9,121 nt of DNA from Methanobacteriota archaeon. GTDB taxonomy: Archaea; Thermoplasmatota; Thermoplasmata; RBG-16-68-12. Shown one piece after another: positions 5,465-9,121 of this stretch (its first letter is position 1; each line of letters starts with the position of its first letter). The stretch covers positions 1 through 9,121 of the forward strand of contig VBMM01000050.1 of NCBI GenBank assembly GCA_005878415.1, in the 5' to 3' direction. The position numbers and the translations under genes are program-made. The notes under the pieces are model-generated. The model saw nothing but the letters and a program-made list of their open reading frames with translations. It was not told the DNA's origin and searched no databases.

Positions 5465-6235
5465 TCAGGCTCCGTCCTGGGGTTGGAGCGGGACCCCCAT
5501 CGTGTCGAGTCGTCGCTTGAAACGGACGTACTTTAGCAGGCGGATGACGATCTGTCCGAAGGGAATCGCGAGGAGCGAGTAGAGGAGGACCCAGGACGGG
5601 AACACGACGGCGCTGTTCAGGAACACGTGGGTCGACCACGGCACCGCGATCCACTGGTTCCCGAGGTTCCCGAGCGTGATGTCGACGAAGAGACGGAGCC
5701 ACGTGAAGACGACGATGAACATGAACATCGTCCAGGCGGTCGACTTCATCGGCGCCATCTGCACCTCCATGGAGTCCTTGAGGAAGCCTTGCTGCGCTTC
5801 CTTCAGCTTTTCGAGCTTCGTCTGTTGGCCCTTCCGGATCGCTTCCATCTGCTCCTTCCGCCACGCCGCCATGATCTTCTGAGTGCGGGCCATCTTCACC
5901 CAGTTCGTGTAGTGGTCCCGGATGATCGACGAGATCGTCGTCGTGAGCATGCCCGCCAAGAGGATCGTCAGCACGGGCAAGGTGCCGCCGAACCCGATGA
6001 GGGGCGCGAACGCGAAGTTCGCGACCCCTGCAAAGCCGAGGCCGACCTGCGGGTCGATGAGAGCGTAGAGGGCGAGGAGGAACAGGAAGATCATCAGGAA
6101 CCGGGAGAAACTCATCCGATTCAGGACCGGACCGGGCGGAGTGGTCTCGGCGGGTTCGGTGGTCGATTCGGCGGGCGATTCATCGGGCGATTCGCCGGGT
6201 TCGGAGCTCTCTTCCGACCCAGAATCCTCGTCCAC
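5465..6235 (-). CDS. DUF106 / EMC3-YidC-Oxa1-like membrane protein insertase
   Basis: DUF106 proteins are archaeal members of the Oxa1 superfamily, related to EMC3 and TMCO1, and are thought to insert membrane proteins. The protein has 256 residues. It begins with an acidic Ser/Pro-rich tail (1-36, no basic residue), then a hydrophobic segment at 44-60. A second hydrophobic stretch (66-105) is followed by a charged helical/coiled-coil region (about 112-158). Two further membrane segments lie at 168-184 and 214-234, and the C-terminus is basic. The start is GTG 6235 because a TATA-like TTATATC lies about 25 nt upstream, which suits a leaderless mRNA. Alternatives are GTG 6274, 13 codons longer, or ATG 6115, which would drop the acidic tail. 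The frame continues upstream through pfdB but is noise there. It ends 10 nt before cmk. Confidence 0.85.
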   Translation of the reverse strand: MDEDSGSEESSEPGESPDESPAESTTEPAETTPPGPVLNRMSFSRFLMIFLFLLALYALIDPQVGLGFAGVANFAFAPLIGFGGTLPVLTILLAGMLTTTISSIIRDHYTNWVKMARTQKIMAAWRKEQMEAIRKGQQTKLEKLKEAQQGFLKDSMEVQMAPMKSTAWTMFMFIVVFTWLRLFVDITLGNLGNQWIAVPWSTHVFLNSAVVFPSWVLLYSLLAIPFGQIVIRLLKYVRFKRRLDTMGVPLQPQDGA

Positions 6236-6256
6236 GGATTCGCCAACGGACCTCGC

Positions 6257-6263
6257 GATATAA
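6257..6263 (-). promoter_or_regulatory. TATA-like box upstream of the DUF106-cmk-cbf5-protease block
   Basis: The minus strand reads CC-TTATATC-GCG in an otherwise GC-rich setting. Its centre is about 25 nt from the GTG at 6235, the spacing expected between a TATA box and a transcription start. It sits in the only sizeable gap (59 nt) of the minus-strand cluster. It suggests an internal promoter giving a leaderless transcript for the second block. If the DUF106 start were the GTG at 6274, the box would lie inside the coding region. Confidence 0.5.
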
Positions 6264-6294
6264 GGATTTGCCACTTCTTCGCACGGAGAAAAGT

Positions 6295-6660
6295 TCAGCC
6301 GCCTTCGGGTGCGGCGGCCCCGCCCAAGGCCGTCTGGATCTTGCCCGCGAGGTCGTTGTACCGTTCGGAGAGGGACTTCTCCTGCTTCTGGAGCGACTTC
6401 ACGCGGATCGTGAGGGTCTCCTTGTGCTCCTCGAGCTCCTTCTTCAGGGCGTCCCGGTCGTCCTGGCGCACCAGGAGCATGCCGATGCTCTTGTACACCG
6501 GCGTCTCCGCCGAGACCTTGCCGAGCTCCTCCAGGGTCGATTCGATCTCGCGAAGCTTCGCCTCGAGCTGCACGCGCTGGCTCCCGAGCACCTGGAGTTG
6601 TTGCTGCAGGTTCTGGTATTGCGCGATCTGGTTCTGCAGCTGCGGGGAGATCTCCTTCAC
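6295..6660 (-). CDS. pfdB: Prefoldin subunit beta
   Basis: Prefoldin is a cytosolic hexamer of two alpha and four beta subunits. It captures unfolded nascent proteins with its coiled-coil tentacles and hands them to the thermosome. The protein has 121 residues, the usual size. It opens with the family hallmark ISPQLQNQIAQYQNLQQQLQ, the first heptad-rich helix. The beta-hairpin region around VYKSIGMLLVRQD (about 55-67) follows, then a second long helix to about 108 and a short Ala/Gly/Pro tail. The start is GTG at 6660, which overlaps the pcc1 stop as GTGA, with ribosome site GAGGTG about 6 nt upstream. It closes the exosome block, and a 59-nt gap with a TATA-like box follows. Confidence 0.95.
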   Translation of the reverse strand: MKEISPQLQNQIAQYQNLQQQLQVLGSQRVQLEAKLREIESTLEELGKVSAETPVYKSIGMLLVRQDDRDALKKELEEHKETLTIRVKSLQKQEKSLSERYNDLAGKIQTALGGAAAPEGG

Positions 6661-6893
6661 GCGGCCACCTCATGCACGCGAGCGGCCAGATCGGCCCACC
6701 GGAGATACGAGTTGACCGCGGCGCGTAGGGCGCTCGTGTCCTCGGCGTCGATCATCAGCGTGAGGCGGTCGCGTCCGAGCTGCATGGAGACGCGGGCTTT
6801 CGGCACGTCCCGGCCCATTTCCGGCCGGAGGGCCTCGGCCACGACGCGGGCCTCGGGGCCGACCAGCGTGATTCTCGCGCGCCGCATGGTCAT
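6657..6893 (-). CDS. pcc1: KEOPS complex subunit Pcc1
   Basis: Pcc1 is the small dimerisation subunit of KEOPS (Kae1, Bud32, Cgi121, Pcc1), which makes the t6A37 modification on ANN-decoding tRNAs. It bridges Kae1 dimers and helps bind tRNA. The protein has 78 residues, typical for archaeal Pcc1. The C-terminal signature IDAEDTSALRAAVNSYLRWADL is clear (its Asp-Thr-Ser-Ala-Leu-Arg core and Asn-Ser-Tyr-Leu-Arg-Trp block). The ATG at 6893 overlaps the rpoP stop as ATGA. A second ATG lies two codons later. The far end overlaps pfdB by 4 nt. The position between rpoP and pfdB is the usual one in the archaeal exosome superoperon and supports the identification of this small protein. Confidence 0.93.
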   Translation of the reverse strand: MTMRRARITLVGPEARVVAEALRPEMGRDVPKARVSMQLGRDRLTLMIDAEDTSALRAAVNSYLRWADLAARVHEVAA

Positions 6894-7024
6894 AGCGCCT
6901 TGACGACCTTCTTGACGTTCGGCCGCTCCTTGTAGAAGATCTTCGAACCGCAGCGCTCGCACTGGATCCCGACCGTGTTGATGTTCGTCCGGATCGGCTC
7001 GAGGCATTTCGCGCACTTGTACAC
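6890..7024 (-). CDS. rpoP: DNA-directed RNA polymerase subunit Rpo12 (RpoP)
   Basis: Rpo12, the homologue of eukaryotic Rpb12, is a small zinc-binding subunit that anchors the Rpo3/Rpo10/Rpo11/Rpo12 assembly platform of archaeal RNA polymerase. The product has 44 residues with Cys4, Cys7, Cys22 and Cys25 forming a zinc ribbon. The tail YKERPNVKKVVKAL is characteristic of the family. The start is GTG at 7024, two bases after the rpl37ae stop, with GAGGAG eight bases upstream. Longer frames upstream have no family resemblance. It overlaps pcc1 by 4 nt. The order rpl37ae-rpoP-pcc1 is conserved in archaea. Confidence 0.95.
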   Translation of the reverse strand: MYKCAKCLEPIRTNINTVGIQCERCGSKIFYKERPNVKKVVKAL

Positions 7025-7026
7025 GG

Positions 7027-7314
7027 TCAGGTCTCCTCGGGCTTCGCCTCGGGCTCTTTGGCGGCCTCCACGAGTTCCCGCTTGAAGGACGTCGTCACGA
7101 CGGGACGGTACGCGCCCCCCGCGAAGACGTTCCCGCATCGACGGCACTCCCAGACGCCGCTCGACTTCCGGTGGACGGATACGGCCTGACAGCGCGGACA
7201 GGTGTGCTTCGCGCGGCGGCCTTCCTCGATCTCCTGGACGCGCCGGCGGATCCGCACCCCGTAGCGGGGGCCGAACCGGCCGACGACACCAGCCTTTCTC
7301 GTGCGACGCGCCAT
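7027..7314 (-). CDS. rpl37ae: 50S ribosomal protein L37Ae (eL43)
   Basis: This zinc-ribbon protein of the large ribosomal subunit is shared by archaea and eukaryotes. It has 95 residues. The basic N-terminus ARRTRKAGVVGRFGPRYG is typical, and Cys39, Cys42, Cys57 and Cys60 form the zinc site (CPRC and CRRC). The last 15 or so residues are rich in Glu, Lys, Ala and Pro and look like a flexible tail. The ATG at 7314 lies 8 nt after the rrp42 stop. GAGGT five bases upstream overlaps that TGA. The position directly after rrp42 is standard for the exosome superoperon. Confidence 0.96.
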   Translation of the reverse strand: MARRTRKAGVVGRFGPRYGVRIRRRVQEIEEGRRAKHTCPRCQAVSVHRKSSGVWECRRCGNVFAGGAYRPVVTTSFKRELVEAAKEPEAKPEET

Positions 7315-7322
7315 GGAGGACC

Positions 7323-8099
7323 TCAGGGTTTCAGCAAAGGACGGATCTCGCGGCCCACGCGCTGGGCCGTCTCGATGATCCGCTTGATTTCTTCGTAAGT
7401 AAAGCTTCCACTTAAGCCTTTTTGCATCGCGCGGATGTCGCCGTTCTCGTCCGTCGTCACGGTGAGCCGCGCGTCCGCCATGCGCTGCTCGTCGAGGCTC
7501 GGATCGACCAGGACGATGTCTTTGATCTTCACGCTCGTCACGCTGACCGGCCAGTGTTCAACGGGAAGGGCGAAGTCCTCGCCCACCCCCATCGCCTTCG
7601 CCGGGACCTTGGTCGAGGCGAGCGCGGCGACCCCGCCGTAGGAGCAGGCGTCGAACAGGTTCCCGTCGTAGTCGAGGACGTGGATGTCGATGAACATGAC
7701 CCAGACCTTCTCCTTCGGAGTGATGCAGAGCCGATCCATGTTCACCATCTTCGACTCCCGGATCCCACGGTCCACGACCCGGGCGAGCTCGATCGCGTCG
7801 GGCCGGGGCGGGCCCGCCTCGAAGGTCGGGCTGGCCATCGGGATGAGCTCGACGCTCGTCGACAGGACGCCGGAGTTCGGGGTGTCGGGGTACGGCTCGC
7901 CAACGGACATCTTGATGCCGACGAGGACGTCCGTGTTGCCGAGCTTGACGCGGGCGCTGCCCTCTGCGGTCGACACGAACGATCGCTCGATCGTCACCTT
8001 CCGCGGTTCGTCGAGCGCCCGGCCGTCGACGCGCTGCCCCGTCGACGCCAGCCTGTAGACGTGGGCGCGCATCAGCTCGGAGACGATCTCCTCGCTCAT
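7323..8099 (-). CDS. rrp42: Exosome complex subunit Rrp42
   Basis: Rrp42 is the catalytically inactive RNase PH-like subunit. It alternates with Rrp41 in the hexameric ring of the archaeal exosome and contributes to RNA binding. The protein has 258 residues. Family blocks seen are GQRVDGRALDEPRKVTIERSFVSTAEGSA (near the N-terminus), the PNSGVLSTSVELIPMASPTFE block, ARVVDRGIRESK, and LDYDGNLFDACSYGGVAAL. It lacks the paired catalytic aspartates seen in the adjacent Rrp41. The ATG at 8099 shares one base with the rrp41 stop (TGATG), and GGAGG lies about 7 nt upstream, so the two ring subunits are probably translated in a coupled way. Rpl37ae follows after 8 nt. Confidence 0.96.
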   Translation of the reverse strand: MSEEIVSELMRAHVYRLASTGQRVDGRALDEPRKVTIERSFVSTAEGSARVKLGNTDVLVGIKMSVGEPYPDTPNSGVLSTSVELIPMASPTFEAGPPRPDAIELARVVDRGIRESKMVNMDRLCITPKEKVWVMFIDIHVLDYDGNLFDACSYGGVAALASTKVPAKAMGVGEDFALPVEHWPVSVTSVKIKDIVLVDPSLDEQRMADARLTVTTDENGDIRAMQKGLSGSFTYEEIKRIIETAQRVGREIRPLLKP

Positions 8100-8938
8100 C
8101 AGATCCCCTCCGGTCCGAAATCGTCCTCCGGCGGGATCGGCGGGAGTGGCTCCTCCGAAGGGGGCGGGGGCGGCAGGGGCGGCGACTCCTTGAGGATGTC
8201 CTCGAGGGTGACGGAGTATCGGCGGCGGAGCGCGTCGCGCTGCAGCTCGTAGATCCGGTGGGCGGCGCCGATCGACAGGTCCATCGCCTTCTGGAACTCG
8301 TCGTACGTCAGGTGGCCGTCCATCTGCAGGAGCACGATCTCCCCGGTGCGGGGCACGATCGCCATGGGGCAGTCCGCGTCCCCGAAGTTGTCCTCGTCCT
8401 TGTTCAGATCGACGCACACGACCCCTTCGATCTTCCCGGAGGCGCACGAGGCGACCAGGTCGCGCATCGGCACGCCGGCGTCGGCGAGCGCCACGCTCGC
8501 GGCGCTGAGGCCCGCACAGCGGGTGCCGGCGTCGGCCTGGAGCACCTCGATGAAGATGTCCACGGACGTCCGGGGGAACTGCTCCGCGAAGACGACGGAG
8601 GAGAACGCCTCCGAGATGACCTTTGAGATCTCGACGGATCGACGATCCGGCCCGGGCCGTTTCCTATCGGAGACGCTGAACGGCGCCATGTTGTAGCGGC
8701 ACTGCACGAGCGCCCGCGCCGGATCCTGGAGGTGCCGCGGGTGGGCCTCGCGCGGCCCGTATACGGCGGCGAGGACCCGGTTCCCGCCCCACTCCATGTA
8801 CGCGGACCCGTCGGCTCGCCGCAGCACGCCCGCTTCGACCCGGATCGGCCGCAACTCGTCGGACTTCCGACCGTCGAGCCGGCGGCCCGATGCATCCATC
8901 AGTTTGACTTTCTTCTCGATGTGCTCGATGTCTTCCAT
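8099..8938 (-). CDS. rrp41: Exosome complex catalytic subunit Rrp41, with proline-rich tail
   Basis: Rrp41 carries the phosphorolytic 3'-5' exoribonuclease (and polyadenylating) site of the archaeal exosome. The RNase PH fold begins near GRRLDGRKSDELRPI (18-32). The RNA/phosphate-binding RRSVEIS is at 99-105. AGTRCAGLSAASVALADAG lies at 137-155. The catalytic segment DEDNFGDADCP (181-191) contains Asp181 and Asp187, equivalent to D182 and D188 of the Sulfolobus enzyme. At 279 residues it is about 30 longer than usual. The extra residues 251-279 form a tail with 13 prolines, including five in a row, and several acidic residues. The ATG at 8938 lies 14 nt after the rrp4 stop. No frame damage is seen. 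Confidence 0.97.
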   Translation of the reverse strand: MEDIEHIEKKVKLMDASGRRLDGRKSDELRPIRVEAGVLRRADGSAYMEWGGNRVLAAVYGPREAHPRHLQDPARALVQCRYNMAPFSVSDRKRPGPDRRSVEISKVISEAFSSVVFAEQFPRTSVDIFIEVLQADAGTRCAGLSAASVALADAGVPMRDLVASCASGKIEGVVCVDLNKDEDNFGDADCPMAIVPRTGEIVLLQMDGHLTYDEFQKAMDLSIGAAHRIYELQRDALRRRYSVTLEDILKESPPLPPPPPSEEPLPPIPPEDDFGPEGI

Positions 8939-8952
8939 GGAAAACCCGTTCC

Positions 8953-9121
8953 TCAGGAGGGCAACCGCCCTCGCGTGTCCCGTTTCGCTCGCTCGATCAG
9001 TTCCCGTACGGCCTCCGTCAGCCCGGGGGCCTGCGCCCGCTCCTCGATCAGCCGGATCGCCATCGCGGCGACGGCCGTGTCGCGATCCTCTCCGTCGAGC
9101 CAGATCCGACCGTTCTGCCCG
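8953..9121 (-). CDS. rrp4: Exosome complex RNA-binding subunit Rrp4, C-terminal end (5' end outside window)
   Basis: Only the last 56 codons are inside the window. They read through GQNGRIWLDGEDRDTAVAA, the glycine-rich loop and following strand of a KH domain, and end in a basic helix and TGA. Rrp4 is an S1/KH cap protein that sits on the Rrp41/Rrp42 ring and confers poly(A) preference. The KH motif and the position directly upstream of rrp41 (14-nt gap) identify it, because rrp4-rrp41-rrp42 is the standard archaeal order. The N-terminal and S1 domains cannot be checked. Confidence 0.88.
   Translation of the reverse strand, partial: GQNGRIWLDGEDRDTAVAAMAIRLIEERAQAPGLTEAVRELIERAKRDTRGRLPS

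Noticed and set aside
6275..6673. Upstream extension of the DUF106 frame to about 400 residues.
   Set aside because: The extra part lies in a wrong frame of pfdB and looks like noise; the gene needs no more than a start near 6235 or 6274.
5627..6715. Long plus-strand open frame opposite DUF106 and pfdB.
   Set aside because: It is an antisense shadow of two well-identified genes, highly charged, with no recognisable domain.
7422..8252. Plus-strand open frame opposite rrp42.
   Set aside because: It is an antisense shadow rich in Arg/Asp/Val/His and ends in low-complexity Gly/Ser; rrp42 is unambiguous.
1..9121. CRISPR arrays, prophage genes or a toxin-antitoxin pair.
   Set aside because: No regularly spaced repeats and no matching protein families were seen on either strand.

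Overview
This is a GC-rich archaeal chromosomal segment. The archaeal assignment rests on the exosome subunits Rrp4, Rrp41 and Rrp42, the eukaryote-like ribosomal protein L37Ae, RNA polymerase subunit Rpo12, the KEOPS subunit Pcc1, prefoldin beta, the EMC3/YidC-like DUF106 protein, archaeal-type CMP kinase and Cbf5, plus a tRNA-Ser with a bulge-helix-bulge intron. Gene content and order fit a euryarchaeote. A high-GC member of Thermoplasmatota is my best guess, but the lineage is inference.

Layout. Positions 3-779 (+) hold the 3' part of a bifunctional phosphoglucose/phosphomannose isomerase gene cut by the left edge. Next, on the same strand, is a solo tnpB (1067-2290) of the IS200/IS605/IS607 group with an intact RuvC triad, intact zinc finger and an omega-RNA-like hairpin series at its 3' end. 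No tnpA is present. Positions 2291-2574 are non-coding with strong inverted repeats. On the minus strand lies tRNA-Ser(GGA) (2575-2678) with a 20-nt intron, its own TATA box and a T4 terminator.

Positions 2804-9121 (minus strand) are packed housekeeping genes. Read in the direction of transcription they are rrp4 (partial) - rrp41 - rrp42 - rpl37ae - rpoP - pcc1 - pfdB, then DUF106/EMC3-like - cmk - cbf5 - Ste24-like M48 protease. Most neighbours overlap by 1 or 4 nt or lie within 14 nt. The one clear break is 59 nt between pfdB and DUF106. It contains a TATA-like box about 25 nt before a GTG codon, suggesting that the second block has its own leaderless promoter.

Functionally, the first block covers RNA 3' processing and decay (exosome), a ribosomal protein, an RNA polymerase subunit, tRNA t6A synthesis (KEOPS) and a chaperone for nascent chains. 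The second block covers membrane protein insertion, pyrimidine nucleotide phosphorylation, RNA pseudouridylation and a membrane-embedded protease. It resembles the tail of the secY-adk-DUF106-cmk-cbf5 region of other euryarchaeotes joined to the exosome superoperon. I see no CRISPR array, phage genes or clearly new multigene system. The most unusual items are the TnpB/omega-RNA module, the tRNA-Ser intron, the operon junction with its leaderless promoter, the proline-rich Rrp41 tail, and the pairing of an EMC3-like insertase with a Ste24-like protease.
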